A stretch of DNA of 64,000 bases from Litchfieldella anticariensis FP35 = DSM 16096 (GCF_000409775.1 NZ_KE332394.1:1-64000); one strand, 5' to 3'; positions 27,943-38,096 are shown, counted from the first letter of the stretch. Translations and numbers: made by a program. Notes: generated by a model from the sequence alone, not told the origin.

Positions 27943-30036
27943 ATGAGATTGACACTCAAGGCCAAACTTGGCGCTACCTTTGCCACGATCGTGTTGTTGG
28001 CGGGCGCAGGGATGTTTTTCGGTATCAATAAGCTGGGTCAGCTCAACGAGACCTTCAACGAGACGCTCAACGAAAATGTCGAGCGGGTTCAGCTCATCAA
28101 TCGACTCGATGCAGAGGCAGTGCGCATCGATCGCGGTGAATCGGATTTCATTCTCGCCGAAAGCAATGCCGAGATGGATGAATATGCCACCGAAATCGAG
28201 GACGGTGCGGCCACGGTCGCGGATCTTACCGACAGGCTGTATGCGCTTTCCGGCGCCACCGGTAGGGCTCAGCTCGACGCCTTCAGGGTCGAATGGGAGA
28301 AATTCCTCGCCAGCGATGCCGAGGTGCAAAAGTATGGACGACAGCAGTCGATTCGTATTGCCCGTCGCATCATGCAGGACGAGGGTCGTGATGGCTATCT
28401 GGCGGTCCTCGAGTCCGTCGAAAGTCTGGCCGAACAGCTTAGCGGTTCGGCGTCAACGGCTGTAGGGGCCGTCAGCCGCGACAATGGTGCCGAGCAATAT
28501 CAGGCGGTGACCGATATCATCCCGGCGTTGTTGCGGGTCCGCGTCAATCTGTTGAATGTCCTCACTTCCGCCGACAACCCTGAGGCCCAGCAACGCTACG
28601 CCGAGGTGGTGGAGACGCGAGTTTCCGAGTTGCAGGCGCAGGTCGACAAAGCCTCCCGCCTGCTGAGTCGCGAGCACCGGGCGAGTTTCGATGCGATCGA
28701 GACGGGTATCGCGGAGTGGCTGCCTGTGCTCAACGAAGCCCTGGCCAAGGGACTGGAGAACGGTGATTACATGGCCGTGCAAGTGGCCAATACTACCTCT
28801 CTCGAAGCACGTCGCGCGGCCACCGCCATCCTCGAGAACATGAAGACCCGGCTGGAGGCTGAGGTCGACCAGGCCAAGGTGGACTCGGCGGCGGCCTATG
28901 AGCGCAGCCGCGTGATCCTGATCGGTATCCTGGCCGCCGCCGTGTTGATTTCCATCATCGCTGCTACCTGGATCGTGCTCAACATCACCCGTGCCGTGAG
29001 TAGTGCCCTCGGGTTCGCCAATGCCGTGGCCGCCGGCGATCTCAATGCCAGCGCCCAGGTGAAATCCAACGACGAAATGAAGGACCTGGTCGATGCGCTC
29101 AATGCCATGGCCGCCAAGCTGCGCGAGGTGGTCGGCGAAGTGACCGGCGCGGTGCGCAACGTGGCTTCGGGCAGCCAGGAAATGGCCGCCACGGCCGAGC
29201 AACTCAGCCAGGGTGCCACCGAACAGGCCGCTTCCGCCGAGGAAGCGTCGTCGTCGATGGAGCAGATGACCGCCAACATCAAGCAGAGTGCCGACAACGC
29301 CAGCCAGACCCAGAAGATCGCCCGCGATGCCGCAAACGATGCCGAGGTCTCGGGCCAGGCCGTGGCCGAGGCGGTGGGGGCGATGGAGACCATCGCCGAG
29401 AAGATCCTGATCGTTCAGGAGATCGCCCGCCAGACCGACCTGCTGGCGCTCAACGCCGCGGTGGAAGCGGCGCGTGCCGGCGAGCATGGGCGCGGTTTCG
29501 CGGTGGTGGCTGCCGAGGTGCGCAAGCTGGCCGAACGCAGCCAGGCGGCGGCGCAGGAAATCTCGGGGCTCTCCGGCGATACCGTCAAGGCCGCGCAAAG
29601 TGCCGGCGAGATGCTGACCAAGCTGGTGCCGGACATCAAGAAGAGCGCCGAGCTGATCGCCGAAATCTCGGCGGCCAGTAACGAGCAGAACGCCGGTGCC
29701 AGCCAGGTCAACGTGGCCATCCAACAGCTCGACAAGGTCACTCAGCAGAACACCTCTGCCTCTGAGGAGATGTCGGCCACCGCCGAGGAGCTCTCCAGCC
29801 AGGCCGAACAGTTGCAGGCTGCCATCGCCTACTTCCGGGTCGATGAGCAACCGGCGCTGCTCACGAATGGCACCCGGCCGGCATCGGCATCCACTGCGCC
29901 CAAATCGCAGGTGTCGTCACGCCCCCGGCGCGATCTAGCGGTGCGGAACGAGAAGGCCAAGGGCGGTTTCGCCCTCGATATGGGCCATGCCGATGATGAA
30001 TTGGATGCCGAATTCGAGCGGCACGAAACCACCTGA
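27943..30036 (+). CDS. Methyl-accepting chemotaxis protein A (large helical sensor)
   Basis: Encodes 697 residues. Helix 1 about 8-28; a long (~290-residue) all-helical periplasmic sensor, probably a double four-helix bundle; helix 2 about 323-348; HAMP; then the island-type signalling domain with tip [20 protein letters not shown]. The tail [13 protein letters not shown] contains EFERH, which fits the loose x-[HFYW]-x-x-[HFYW] form of CheR-docking pentapeptides. It is last gene of the STAS-cheY-cheA-cheW operon, followed by a terminator. From the HAMP exit onward it is nearly identical to receptor B. Confidence 0.94.
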   Translation: MRLTLKAKLGATFATIVLLAGAGMFFGINKLGQLNETFNETLNENVERVQLINRLDAEAVRIDRGESDFILAESNAEMDEYATEIEDGAATVADLTDRLYALSGATGRAQLDAFRVEWEKFLASDAEVQKYGRQQSIRIARRIMQDEGRDGYLAVLESVESLAEQLSGSASTAVGAVSRDNGAEQYQAVTDIIPALLRVRVNLLNVLTSADNPEAQQRYAEVVETRVSELQAQVDKASRLLSREHRASFDAIETGIAEWLPVLNEALAKGLENGDYMAVQVANTTSLEARRAATAILENMKTRLEAEVDQAKVDSAAAYERSRVILIGILAAAVLISIIAATWIVLNITRAVSSALGFANAVAAGDLNASAQVKSNDEMKDLVDALNAMAAKLREVVGEVTGAVRNVASGSQEMAATAEQLSQGATEQAASAEEASSSMEQMTANIKQSADNASQTQKIARDAANDAEVSGQAVAEAVGAMETIAEKILIVQEIARQTDLLALNAAVEAARAGEHGRGFAVVAAEVRKLAERSQAAAQEISGLSGDTVKAAQSAGEMLTKLVPDIKKSAELIAEISAASNEQNAGASQVNVAIQQLDKVTQQNTSASEEMSATAEELSSQAEQLQAAIAYFRVDEQPALLTNGTRPASASTAPKSQVSSRPRRDLAVRNEKAKGGFALDMGHADDELDAEFERHETT

Positions 30037-30062
30037 CGCATTGGTCCACTAGTCAGCCCCTT

Positions 30063-30100
30063 CCGTCCGGCATGGAAACTCTTGTGCCGGGCGGTTTTTT
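30063..30100 (+). terminator. Island-type terminator 1
   Basis: CCGTCCGGCA - 12-nt loop - TGCCGGGCGG followed by TTTTTT, preceded by CAGCCCCTT. Member of a family of similar terminators in the island. Confidence 0.85.
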
Positions 30101-30150
30101 ATTCAAGGGGAAAGGGCTTTGTACGTATCCATGAGCAATGAGGTGGCAAC

Positions 30151-31830
30151 ATGGCGTTATCGCTGAAAGGTAAGTTTGCCCTGGCGTTGGGCGGCATGCT
30201 GCTTCTACTGTGCGGTGCCGCGCTATTCGGGATCTTCTCGCTCGACGATTCGATGCGGCATTTCCAGAGCCAAAGTGCCATGGCAGGAAAGAATGAACGT
30301 GATGTGCTCAAGATGAACATCGCATTCAAGACCCAGGTGCAGGAATGGAAGAACGTGCTGCTGCGCGGCCAGGATCCCGGGAGATTGGAAAAATATTGGG
30401 ATGCCTTTCAACATGAGGAAGCGCAAATCGCCACATTGGCTGCTGCGCTCATGGCACGCATGCCGGATGGTGAGACCAGAACGCTCGTGCGTGAATTTGC
30501 CACGGCGCATCAGGAGATGGGGCAACGTTACCGTGCTGGGCTCGAGGCGTTTCGCGCGTCCGGCTTCGTGGCCGCTGAAGGAGATGCGGCGGTGGCGGGC
30601 ATTGATCGTAGGCCGACCCAATTGCTGCTGGACGTGAGCGAATTGATCGCGGCTGCCGTGGATGGCCTTGAGGCCGAAGTGGACAAGGAGCGGATTCTTG
30701 CTCGCAATGTTGGCATTTCCGGCATGGCTATCGCCGTATTGTTGGCGGTCGTCGTTGCCGCTTGGTTGCTCCTCGGAATTACCCGGCGTGTGACAATTGC
30801 CGTTGAGCTTGCCAATACCGTGGCGGCGGGCGACCTCGATGTTTCTGCGAGAGCTAAGGGTAGCGACGAGATCACGGTGTTGATCGATGCGCTCAATGCC
30901 ATGGCTGCCAAGCTGCGGGAGGTGGTCGGCGAAGTGAGCGGCGCGGCGCGCAACGTGGCCTCTGGCAGCCAGGAAATGGCCGCCACGGCCGAACAACTCA
31001 GCCAGGGTGCCACCGAGCAAGCAGCCTCCGCTGAGGAAGCGTCGTCGTCGATGGAGCAGATGACCGCCAATATCAAGCAGTGCGCTGACACCGCCAGCCA
31101 GAACCAGAAGAACGCTCGTGACGCGGCCAACGATGCTGAGATATCAGGCCAGGCGGTCAGTGAGGCGGTCGGGGCCATGGAAACCATTGCCGAGAAGATC
31201 CTGATCGTGCAGGAGATCGCCCGCCAGACCGACCTGCTGGCGCTCAACGCGGCGGTGGAAGCGGCACGTGCCGGCGAGCACGGGCGTGGTTTTGCCGTGG
31301 TGGCCGCGGAGGTGCGCAAGTTGGCCGAACGCAGCCAGGCGGCGGCGCAGGAAATTTCCGGGCTCTCCGGCGATACCGTCAAGGTCGCACAAAGTGCCGG
31401 CGAGATGCTGACCAAGCTGGTACCCCATATCCAGAAGGGCTCCGGAATGGTCGCTGAACTTTCGGCGGCCATCCGCGAGCAGAGTTCCGGTGCCAGCCAG
31501 ATCAACCTCGCCATCCAGCAGCTCGACAAGGTCACCCAGCAGAACACCTCCGCCTCTGAGGAGATGTCGGCCACCGCTGAGGAACTCTCCAGTCAAGCCG
31601 AGCAGTTGCAGGCTGCCATCGCCTACTTCCGGCTCGATGAGCAACCGGCGCTGCTCACGAATGGCACCCGGCCGGCATCGGCATCCATTACGCCAAAATC
31701 GCAGGTGTCGTCACGTCCCCGGCACGATCTAGCGGTGCGGAACGAGAAGGCAAAAGGCGGTTTCGCCCTCGATATGGGCCATGCCGATGATGAATTGGAT
31801 GCCGAATTCGAGCGGCACGAAACCACCTGA
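30151..31830 (+). CDS. Methyl-accepting chemotaxis protein B (four-helix-bundle sensor)
   Basis: Encodes 559 residues. Helix 1 about 8-30, short helical sensor about 31-185, helix 2 about 187-210, HAMP, then the signalling domain and tail shared almost exactly with receptor A ([13 protein letters not shown]). It differs locally near residues 430-450 ([20 protein letters not shown] against [20 protein letters not shown] in A), a patch that may come from another paralogue. It lacks the conserved upstream module; only 114 bp separate it from receptor A, including terminator 1. Confidence 0.93.
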   Translation: MALSLKGKFALALGGMLLLLCGAALFGIFSLDDSMRHFQSQSAMAGKNERDVLKMNIAFKTQVQEWKNVLLRGQDPGRLEKYWDAFQHEEAQIATLAAALMARMPDGETRTLVREFATAHQEMGQRYRAGLEAFRASGFVAAEGDAAVAGIDRRPTQLLLDVSELIAAAVDGLEAEVDKERILARNVGISGMAIAVLLAVVVAAWLLLGITRRVTIAVELANTVAAGDLDVSARAKGSDEITVLIDALNAMAAKLREVVGEVSGAARNVASGSQEMAATAEQLSQGATEQAASAEEASSSMEQMTANIKQCADTASQNQKNARDAANDAEISGQAVSEAVGAMETIAEKILIVQEIARQTDLLALNAAVEAARAGEHGRGFAVVAAEVRKLAERSQAAAQEISGLSGDTVKVAQSAGEMLTKLVPHIQKGSGMVAELSAAIREQSSGASQINLAIQQLDKVTQQNTSASEEMSATAEELSSQAEQLQAAIAYFRLDEQPALLTNGTRPASASITPKSQVSSRPRHDLAVRNEKAKGGFALDMGHADDELDAEFERHETT

Positions 31831-31856
31831 CGCATTGGTCCACTAGTCAGTCCCTT

Positions 31857-31893
31857 CCGTCCGGCCAGGGTTTTCCCGAGTCGGGCGGTTTTT
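31857..31893 (+). terminator. Island-type terminator 2
   Basis: CCGTCCGG - loop - TCGGGCGG followed by TTTTT; same family as terminator 1. Confidence 0.8.
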
Positions 31894-32003
31894 ATTCCTG
31901 TGGGCAGAAATGATTCCGTGCGCAGCCATGAGCATGAGGAGGTATTACAAGGCCTTCACTGCAAGATCAGCAAGTTCGGCCTCGATGTCTTGGTCAATAT
32001 GAC
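31881..32003 (+). repeat. ~123-bp dispersed direct repeat, copy 1
   Basis: From the 3' arm of terminator 2 through an antitoxin remnant. It recurs with few differences and one missing T at 44597-44718. Both copies follow a gene with the EFER tail. Confidence 0.85.
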
Positions 32004-32022
32004 GCGAGCGGCACGTCTGAAT
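31963..32022 (+). pseudogene. Remnant of an XRE/HigA-type antitoxin gene
   Basis: Encodes KISKFGLDVLVNMTRAARL, matching KISKFSLDALVNMTSAARL in the intact antitoxin at 33046-33378. The upstream helix-turn-helix part is missing. Confidence 0.75.
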
Positions 32023-32064
32023 GTCCATCCGACGTCGAAGATGATTCCTCGCATGGGAAGAAAG

Positions 32065-32385
32065 TCAGGTAACTTCCAGTTCGACATGCCCTGGTTTCGA
32101 GCGTGGGCGGGAAGGGCCGATGACAATCTTGACCTCTCGACCGAGCCGAGCAAGACATTCGAGCATCTTGGCTTCACTGATGCCACGGAATTGACCACGT
32201 AGCAGGCCAGATAGTTTGGGTTGGGGGATACCCACGATCTCGGCAGCCTTCACTTGGGTGAGACGACGACGCTTGATGATCTCACCGATTTTGGCAGCGA
32301 GTTGGGCCTTTATCAGCATCTCATCGGCGTCAGGTTGGTCGAGATCGGCATAGACGTTGCCGGATCCTCGTTCGATATCGATCAT
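32065..32385 (-). CDS. XRE-family antitoxin (HigA-like), intact
   Basis: Encodes 106 residues. A helix-turn-helix of the antitoxin type lies at about 36-80 (LTQVKAAEIVGIPQPKLSGL), followed by a short C-terminal tail. The ATG overlaps the stop of the upstream toxin remnant by ATGA, the usual toxin-then-antitoxin order for Gp49/HigB-HigA pairs. A perfect CCCATATGGG palindrome lies upstream of the pair as a likely autoregulatory operator. Its partner toxin is broken, so it is an orphan antitoxin or a decaying pair. Confidence 0.8.
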   Translation of the reverse strand: MIDIERGSGNVYADLDQPDADEMLIKAQLAAKIGEIIKRRRLTQVKAAEIVGIPQPKLSGLLRGQFRGISEAKMLECLARLGREVKIVIGPSRPRSKPGHVELEVT

Positions 32386-32644
32386 GGTGCTTGCCCCTTG
32401 GCGTGTTGCTCTGCGACCTTGAGCCGTTCACGGATCTTGTCCAGGTCTGGCTTGGGCGTGGGACGACTTCCAGAACACCGGCTGAGCCGAAGCCTTTGAG
32501 TGGCTTGGCTTGGGCATGTTTGCCGTTCGTTTGGGCCAGATGAAGGGCAAATCCGAAAACGTCCTGTACGTCCCCGGGCATGGCCTGAAGATCCTTCTTG
32601 CTACTGGCCACCCAGTACAGCGGCTTGGGCGATGTCAAGTCCAT
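32382..32644 (-). pseudogene. HigB/Gp49-type toxin gene with internal deletion and frameshift
   Basis: The N-terminal part reads MDLTSPKPLYWVASSKKDL through GSAGVLEVV, typical of RelE/Gp49-like toxins. The C-terminus LDKIRERLKVAEQHAKGQAP is present in another frame and ends at a TGA overlapping the antitoxin start. The central segment that carries the TYRAVY- and FQKKS-like motifs in this family is missing. About 87 codons remain of ~110-115. Non-functional as read. Confidence 0.75.
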
Positions 32645-32659
32645 GAAAAGGAGTTTATT

Positions 32660-32669
32660 CCCATATGGG
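32660..32669. promoter_or_regulatory. Palindrome upstream of the HigBA-like pair
   Basis: CCCATATGGG, perfect 10-bp palindrome 16 bp upstream of the toxin start on the minus strand. Likely antitoxin operator. Confidence 0.5.
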
Positions 32670-32750
32670 TATAGATGGCAAGCATGCCGCGTTAGCCTCA
32701 CCGGAGTAGCGTGAGCACAGCAATAATCAGGACAAAGGCCGACGGCGGCA

Positions 32751-32859
32751 TCGTCCTCAATGGAGCAGATGACCAGCCAACATCAAGCAGAACACCTCCG
32801 CTGCCGAAGAGATGTTATCCACCGCCGAGGAACTCTCCACCCAGGCTGAGCAGTTGCAG
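32751..32859 (+). pseudogene. Chemoreceptor signalling-domain relic
   Basis: Two fragments joined by a large deletion. The first matches [12 protein letters not shown] of the island receptors; the second reads [16 protein letters not shown], matching the end of their signalling domain ([20 protein letters not shown]). All of the tip between them is gone. Confidence 0.75.
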
Positions 32860-32861
32860 GT

Positions 32862-33039
32862 ATCGACGGAGGGCGGTGGCACGTTTCGTGTCTTCTATGT
32901 CGCTAACTGGGGCGATGCGATCTACATGCTTCATTGCTTCCAGAAGAAGACACGGAAGACATCGCAGAGAGACATTCAACTGGGCCAGCAACGTTACAGA
33001 AACCTGCTCCCGCAGGGATCAATATGTTCGCTTGAGGTG
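32862..33039 (+). pseudogene. C-terminal half of a HigB-type toxin, joined to the receptor relic
   Basis: Encodes GGGTFRVFYVANWGDAIYML then HCFQKKTRKTSQRDI, the C-terminal half of a HigB/Gp49 toxin. The N-terminal half is replaced by receptor sequence in the same frame. No stop separates it from the antitoxin, so one frame (32812-33378) runs through receptor relic, half-toxin and antitoxin. Confidence 0.7.
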
Positions 33040-33045
33040 ATGAAT

Positions 33046-33378
33046 ATGGCCAATGAACGATTCGATAGTATCTGGAGCGCCATCGAGGACTCTCCCGAGC
33101 AAGCCGAGAACATGCGGGTCAGGGTCGAGTTAATGCAAGCGCTTCATGAGCGGGTGGCTTTCTGGGAACTGACTCAACGGGAAGCAGCCGCCCGGCTCAA
33201 TATCAACCAGCCCCGGCTGAACGACTTGTTCAAGGGCAAGATCAGCAAGTTCAGCCTCGATGCCTTGGTCAACATGACAAGCGCGGCGCGTCTGCCAGTA
33301 GGCGTTTGCCTACTCCCTGCTTCTATCGACATTCTTTCGGCTATCCATTATCCGATTTACGTGTCTTCATCCGAATAG
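33046..33378 (+). CDS. XRE/HigA-type antitoxin with altered C-terminus
   Basis: Encodes 110 residues from the ATG at 33046 (GAGG site 8 nt upstream; another ATG at 33040). The helix-turn-helix is ELTQREAAARLNINQPRLND, then LFKGKISKFSLDALVNMTSA, as in HigA partners of Gp49 toxins. The last ~20 residues are coded by the upstream module of the next receptor gene, and the stop TAG lies inside its second TCCG repeat, so the original 3' end was lost. The partner toxin is half deleted. The DNA-binding part may still work. Confidence 0.7.
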   Translation: MANERFDSIWSAIEDSPEQAENMRVRVELMQALHERVAFWELTQREAAARLNINQPRLNDLFKGKISKFSLDALVNMTSAARLPVGVCLLPASIDILSAIHYPIYVSSSE

Positions 33379-33427
33379 CGCAGAAAAGAAACAATGAGGG
33401 CTTTGACCTCGTTTGTCGTTGCCGATA
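33351..33427 (+). promoter_or_regulatory. Chemosensory upstream module 2 (before receptor C)
   Basis: TCCGATTTACG at 33351, TCCGAATAGCG at 33370 (19 bp), CTTTGACCTC at 33401 (+31), GCCGATA at 33421 (+20). Confidence 0.75.
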
Positions 33428-33511
33428 GCAGAATATTGGGGAGAAGCGACAACAAATGGTTGAGTACTGAATAACAATAAGTTTCAGTGCTCAACATGCG
33501 GGGGACGAATA

Positions 33512-35104
33512 ATGAAGCTGACACTCAAAGCCAAACTAATCACTGCTTTCAGTATGGTGATAGTGCTCGCTGCAGCAGGTATGGGCATCGGTATCATCAA
33601 CCTTGGCAGCCTGAATGCCAATGTGGAGAAGATCACCCAGAAGGATTGGACAAAGGTCGAGCTTTCCAACGATTTCCTGAAATTGGTCAATGAAAACGCA
33701 CGCGACAATTTCGAGATGATCCTCGCCGAGACGGCCGATGAACGTTCCGAGATCAACGCCCAAATCTCGAACAATGCCGCTACCATCACCGACCAGATCA
33801 ATCAAGTCGAAACGATGCTCTATGCCGCCAAGGGCAAGGAATTGCTCGCTCGTGTCAAGGAGACCAGGACACCTTACGTGGCCAGTTTCGGTGAGATCAC
33901 AAGACTCCTCGAGGCGGGTGAGCGTCAGGGAGCCATTCATGTTGCCAACACCATCATGGTTCCCTCTCTTAGAGAGTTCATAGGCGCCATCGACGCATTC
34001 GTCGCATTCCAGGGTAACCTCATGAACCGGGCTGGAGAAGAGGCGGCGGTGGCCTATTCGGCCAGTCGAACGATGATGCTGGCCATTCTGGCTCTGGCCG
34101 TATTGGTGGCGATGGGCGTGGCGTTCTGGATCATCCTCGACGTCACCAGGCAGCTTGGTGGAGAACCGGCCTATGCCCAGGAAATCATGCGGGAAATCGC
34201 CGCTGGCAACCTCGATGTGGCGGTAGCCACGAGGAAGGGAGACGATTCGAGCCTACTGGCCGCCGCACGCGATATGGCTGCCAGGCTGCGCGAGGTAGTC
34301 GGCGAAGTGACCGGCGCGGTGCGCAACGTCGCCTCGGGCAGCCAGGAAATGGCGGCCACGGCCGAACAACTCAGCCAGGGTGCCACCGAGCAAGCGGCCT
34401 CCTCTGAGGAGGCCTCGTCCTCGATGGAGCAGATGACCGCCAACATCCAGCAGAGCGCCGATAATGCCGCCCAGACCGAAAGCATTGCCCGTGACACCGC
34501 CATCGACGCCGAGGCTTCGGGCCGTGCCGTGACCAAGGCGGTGGGGGCGATGGAGACCATCGCCGAGAAGATCCTGATCGTGCAGGAGATCGCCCGCCAG
34601 ACCGACCTGCTGGCGCTCAACGCGGCGGTGGAAGCGGCACGTGCCGGCGAGCACGGGCGTGGTTTTGCCGTGGTGGCCGCGGAGGTGCGCAAGTTGGCCG
34701 AACGCAGCCAGGCGGCGGCGCAGGAAATTTCCGGGCTCTCCGGCGATACCGTCAAGGTCGCACAAAGTGCCGGCGAGATGCTGACCAAGCTGGTACCGGA
34801 CATCAAGAAGAGCGCCGAGCTGATCGCTGAGATTTCGGCGGCCAGCAACGAACAGAATGCCGGCGCCGCTCAGATCAATGTCGCCATCCAACAGCTCGAC
34901 AAGGTCACCCAGCAGAACACCTCCGCCTCCGAGGAGATGTCGGCCACTGCCGAGGAACTCTCCACCCAGGCCGAGCAGTTGCAGGCCGCCATCGCTTACT
35001 TCCGGCTCGATGAGCAGGCACGGAATATGGCATTACCCGTCAGTGGCGTTGAGTCGACACCGATACCTATCGCACGAGAAGCGCTCGTTTCAGCACAGGT
35101 GTAA
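33512..35104 (+). CDS. Methyl-accepting chemotaxis protein C (four-helix-bundle sensor)
   Basis: Encodes 530 residues with a GGGGGA site. Helix 1 about 8-30, helical periplasmic domain about 31-185 (4HB_MCP type), helix 2 about 188-212. [21 protein letters not shown] segment links to HAMP and is shared with receptor D. Then comes the island-type signalling domain ([20 protein letters not shown]). The C-terminus ([13 protein letters not shown]) lacks the EFER tail. It is alone in its unit, driven by module 2. Confidence 0.93.
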   Translation: MKLTLKAKLITAFSMVIVLAAAGMGIGIINLGSLNANVEKITQKDWTKVELSNDFLKLVNENARDNFEMILAETADERSEINAQISNNAATITDQINQVETMLYAAKGKELLARVKETRTPYVASFGEITRLLEAGERQGAIHVANTIMVPSLREFIGAIDAFVAFQGNLMNRAGEEAAVAYSASRTMMLAILALAVLVAMGVAFWIILDVTRQLGGEPAYAQEIMREIAAGNLDVAVATRKGDDSSLLAAARDMAARLREVVGEVTGAVRNVASGSQEMAATAEQLSQGATEQAASSEEASSSMEQMTANIQQSADNAAQTESIARDTAIDAEASGRAVTKAVGAMETIAEKILIVQEIARQTDLLALNAAVEAARAGEHGRGFAVVAAEVRKLAERSQAAAQEISGLSGDTVKVAQSAGEMLTKLVPDIKKSAELIAEISAASNEQNAGAAQINVAIQQLDKVTQQNTSASEEMSATAEELSTQAEQLQAAIAYFRLDEQARNMALPVSGVESTPIPIAREALVSAQV

Positions 35105-35171
35105 TTCATCCCCGTGGCAGGTTAGTCGACCCCGACCGGGACGATCGTCGTATTCCTGTTGCGTCTTTCTA

Positions 35172-35249
35172 TCCGTTTTACGTGGCAGTTGTCCGAAGCA
35201 CGCAGGATTCTGGCTAGGCGGACTTCGGCCTCGTTCTGCGTGGCCGATA
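35172..35249 (+). promoter_or_regulatory. Chemosensory upstream module 3 (before Cache protein and receptor D)
   Basis: TCCGTTTTACG at 35172, TCCGAAGCACG at 35192, CTTCGGCCTC at 35223, GCCGATA at 35243; spacings 20/31/20. Confidence 0.75.
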
Positions 35250-35275
35250 CGGAAAGGTGTCGGAGGTTGGGACCA

Positions 35276-35313
35276 ACGAACCACAACGTATAAAACGAAC
35301 CACAACGTATAAA
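35276..35313 (+). repeat. Perfect 19-bp tandem repeat in the leader
   Basis: ACGAACCACAACGTATAAA occurs twice in tandem just upstream of the Cache-protein start. It is either a recent slippage duplication or a doubled regulatory site. Confidence 0.85.
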
Positions 35314-35324
35314 GAGTCACGCCC

Positions 35325-35771
35325 ATGAAAAACATACTCATTGCATTGACCATCGCCCTGATGGCCATCGTTCAGCCCGTTTTCGCCGAAGAGCGGGGCA
35401 CGCCGGAGGAAGCCAAGGCCATGGCGCTGAAGGCTGCGGCCTATGTTCAGGAGCACGGCCGCGAGGCAGCGGCCCACGCATTCATGACCGACAGCGAGTG
35501 GCGCGACCACGACCTCTATGTATACATGTACGACGCTGAAGGAACCGTGCTGGCGCTGGCCCCGGCGCCGGATCTCGTCGGCACGAATCGCTTGGAGCTC
35601 CAGACCTACGGCGGTAAGTACGTGATCAAGGAAATGCTGGCCTTGGAATCCGCGGGTTGGGTTAATTATCTGTACGATAACCCGGTAACCGAGCAGGTCG
35701 AAGCCAAGGCGGGCTACACCATCCCCATGGACGGTGGCGGCTTCGTCGGCGTAGGTGCCTACGAGGAGTAG
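35325..35771 (+). CDS. Secreted single-domain Cache protein
   Basis: Encodes 148 residues. Signal peptide about 1-21 (MKNILIALTIALMAIVQPVFA), then a Cache fold of the sCache_2 type (MYDAEGTVLALAPAPDLVGT, then GYTIPMDGGGFVGVGAYEE). There is no helix 2, HAMP or signalling domain, so it is a free periplasmic sensor domain. It is first gene after module 3, with receptor D next. It may bind a ligand and present it to receptor D, as periplasmic binding proteins do for some receptors; that is inference. Confidence 0.8.
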   Translation: MKNILIALTIALMAIVQPVFAEERGTPEEAKAMALKAAAYVQEHGREAAAHAFMTDSEWRDHDLYVYMYDAEGTVLALAPAPDLVGTNRLELQTYGGKYVIKEMLALESAGWVNYLYDNPVTEQVEAKAGYTIPMDGGGFVGVGAYEE

Positions 35772-35794
35772 CGGTCGTACGAGCGCTGCAGGAA

Positions 35795-35816
35795 TCCCCC
35801 GCCCGAGGGCGGGGGA
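35795..35816 (+). other. Intercistronic hairpin after the Cache gene
   Basis: TCCCCCGCC-CGAG-GGCGGGGGA, strong stem without a T-run; may limit read-through or stabilise the Cache mRNA. Confidence 0.6.
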
Positions 35817-35852
35817 GATGTTTGACCTACGCTGCCGATGATGGAGCCCCTT

Positions 35853-37811
35853 ATGACCATACGTATGCGTCTTCTGCTGATGGCTGCAATCCCGTTCCTG
35901 GGACTGTTGTTCTTCGCAGTATCGGACATGATCGAAAAACGGCATCTGCTTAACGAGGCGGAAACCGTCGGCTTGCTCAGCGAGTTTTCCGGCAAGGTGG
36001 GCAATCTCGTTCATCATCTCCAGCGCGAACGCGGTGCTTCCGCGATCTATCTCGCCAGCCAGGGGCAGGAGGGCGGCGATACGCTCGCCAAACAGCGCCG
36101 GCTGACCGACGAGGCACACACGGCGTTCGATGAGTTCATGGCAGGATTCGACGCCAGTGTCTTTGAGGCAGACTTCCGTACCCGTCTTGATAAAGCATTG
36201 GCCTCGCTCGACCAGTTCGATGCCCATCGCGATACGGTCCAGGCCCTGGGGATGTCGGCGGCCGATAGCAATGCCTGGTTCACCGCCACCAATGCCGACC
36301 TGCTGAACACGGTGGCGCTCATTGCCGTGCTATCGAACGATAAAGAGCTGGCCGGGAAGGCCATGGCCTATGTCAATTATCTGCGCACCAAGGAACTGGC
36401 GGGCCAGGAGCGGGCAACTGGGGCAGCGGGTATCTCGGCAGGGCGCTTTCCGTATCAAGTCTACATGCGTTATCTGCGTCTCGTCGGCGACCAGGAGACC
36501 TTCTTCGACCTGTTCGAGGATATCGCCACGCCCGAAATGAAGGAATACCACGCACAGACGGTAACGGGACGGCCGGTCGAAGAGGTCGAGCGCATGCGAG
36601 CCATCTCCATCAAGGGAGGGCTCACGGGCTCGCTCGAAGACCTGACGGGCCCTTACTGGTATGAGATGGCGACGGCGCGCATCGACTTGATGAAGCAAGT
36701 CGAGGACTTCATCGCCGCAGAGCTCGTGGCGCGCGCCGAGGAGATGCATACGGAGGCGCGGAGCGGCTTTTTCGTCAATGTCTCGGTGGTGATCGTCGGG
36801 TTTCTCGTCATGCTCGCTGCGGTGTTCCTGATTACCCGCGGCATTCTCAAACAGCTCGGTGGTGAGCCGGCCTATGCGCTTAGAATCATGCGCGCGGTGG
36901 CCGACGGCGACCTCGGTGTCACCATCGATGTGAAGGAGCGCGACGAGTCGAGCCTGCTGGCCGGACTCAAGGACATGGTGATTCGTCTCCGCCATATGAT
37001 GAAGGATGTCAATGCGGCGTCTGCTGCGGTTTCCACGGGAGCCGGGAACATTTCCTCTAGCTCCGAACAGTTGAGCCGGGGGGCCGCCGAACAGGCGTCG
37101 TCCTCGCAGGCGACGAGCTCCGCGGTCGAGCAGATGACGGGCAGTACCTCCCAGATGGCGGAGAACATGGCGCGTACCGAGCAAATCGCCCGCCAGTCGG
37201 CAGGCAATGCTCGCCAAAGCGGCGAGGCGGTGGCCACGGCCGTTGCGGCCATGCAGGCCATCGCCGAGAAAATCCTGATCGTGCAGGAGATCGCCCGCCA
37301 GACCGACCTGCTGGCGCTCAACGCCGCAGTGGAGGCGGCGCGGGCCGGCGAGCATGGCCGCGGCTTCGCGGTGGTCGCCGCCGAGGTGCGCAAGTTGGCC
37401 GAGCGCAGCCAGTCCGCCGCCCAGGAAATCTCCGGGTTGTCTTCCGACACGATGGAAGCGGCACGGCAAGCGGGTGAAATGCTCGACGACTTAGTGCCGG
37501 ACATCGAGCGAACTGCCCAATTGGTAGTCGAGTCGACTGCCGCCACCAACGAGCAGAATGCCAGCGTACAGCAGATCAGTACGGCCGTATTGCAGTTCGA
37601 TGGCGTGACGCAGCAGGTCGCCGATGCCTCCGGGCTGCTGTCCTCGACGGCTGAGGAACTGATGGACCAAGCCGGGAAGCTGCAGGAAGCGATTTCCTAT
37701 TTCCGCTTGGAGCGGGATATCGGCGAAGCGCGGAATAGGGCTGGTTCGACCGCTGTCGGATCTGTGGCTCATGTGCCGGACAAGCGGACGAAGTTGCTTG
37801 CTCCGTACTGA
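35853..37811 (+). CDS. Methyl-accepting chemotaxis protein D with NIT sensor domain
   Basis: Encodes 652 residues from the ATG at 35853 (GGAG site 6 nt upstream; ATGs at 35838 and 35841 lack one). Helix 1 about 5-25. The large all-helical periplasmic domain has the NIT signature [21 protein letters not shown] domains are linked to nitrate/nitrite sensing. Helix 2 about 306-328, then a [19 protein letters not shown] linker/HAMP. The signalling domain is more diverged than in the other receptors outside the tip, e.g. [19 protein letters not shown]. No EFER tail. Probably co-transcribed with the Cache protein. Confidence 0.9.
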   Translation: MTIRMRLLLMAAIPFLGLLFFAVSDMIEKRHLLNEAETVGLLSEFSGKVGNLVHHLQRERGASAIYLASQGQEGGDTLAKQRRLTDEAHTAFDEFMAGFDASVFEADFRTRLDKALASLDQFDAHRDTVQALGMSAADSNAWFTATNADLLNTVALIAVLSNDKELAGKAMAYVNYLRTKELAGQERATGAAGISAGRFPYQVYMRYLRLVGDQETFFDLFEDIATPEMKEYHAQTVTGRPVEEVERMRAISIKGGLTGSLEDLTGPYWYEMATARIDLMKQVEDFIAAELVARAEEMHTEARSGFFVNVSVVIVGFLVMLAAVFLITRGILKQLGGEPAYALRIMRAVADGDLGVTIDVKERDESSLLAGLKDMVIRLRHMMKDVNAASAAVSTGAGNISSSSEQLSRGAAEQASSSQATSSAVEQMTGSTSQMAENMARTEQIARQSAGNARQSGEAVATAVAAMQAIAEKILIVQEIARQTDLLALNAAVEAARAGEHGRGFAVVAAEVRKLAERSQSAAQEISGLSSDTMEAARQAGEMLDDLVPDIERTAQLVVESTAATNEQNASVQQISTAVLQFDGVTQQVADASGLLSSTAEELMDQAGKLQEAISYFRLERDIGEARNRAGSTAVGSVAHVPDKRTKLLAPY

Positions 37812-37940
37812 CCCAGGCTGCTTTTTCATCTATTGCAGAGTGCTCTCGTCGGAGGACGGACAGTCTCATGGTTCCTGCAGTTGCGCGACAGTGGTCATGG
37901 GTGCCTGAGTGACGCCTGTCGTGCCGATGAAGGCAGCGGA

Positions 37941-38036
37941 GATACTGTCGTCCATATTTGCAAAGCGCTTGAAGTTTCTGGTCCATCGCTCAGCCCCTTC
38001 CGTCCGGTACGGGTTACCCGAGCCGGGCGGTTTTTT
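37941..38036 (+). pseudogene. Decayed receptor tail plus island-type terminator
   Basis: ILSSIFAKRLKF here aligns loosely with [12 protein letters not shown]. It is followed by GGTCCATCGCTCAGCCCCTT, matching the spacer after receptors A and B. The terminator at 38000-38036 is CCGTCCGG - loop - CCGGGCGG - TTTTTT. The terminator is clear; the tail match is weak. Confidence 0.5.
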
Positions 38037-38096
38037 CTACCGCTTGTCAGGAAAGTTCCCCGCGATCAACCGCCGACGGGAAAGGGAAGATGAATT

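Noticed and set aside
28453-29850. Long open frames on the minus strand opposite the receptor genes (also near 34171-34891, 41205-42140, 46985-47794)
   Set aside because: They mirror the repetitive, codon-biased receptor signalling domains, recur wherever that domain occurs, and have Gly/Leu/His- or Ser/Ala-rich nonsense composition. Shadows of real genes.
31900-32202. 100-residue open frame containing KISKFGLDVLVNMT
   Set aside because: Only ~20 residues match a known antitoxin 3' part; the rest reads through terminator-flanking and antisense sequence. Treated as a remnant.
38037-38096. GCCGACGG upstream of receptor E as a sigma-28 -10
   Set aside because: A GAAAGTTC sequence lies upstream, but the spacer is 13 instead of 11 and the -10 is off consensus; too weak to call.
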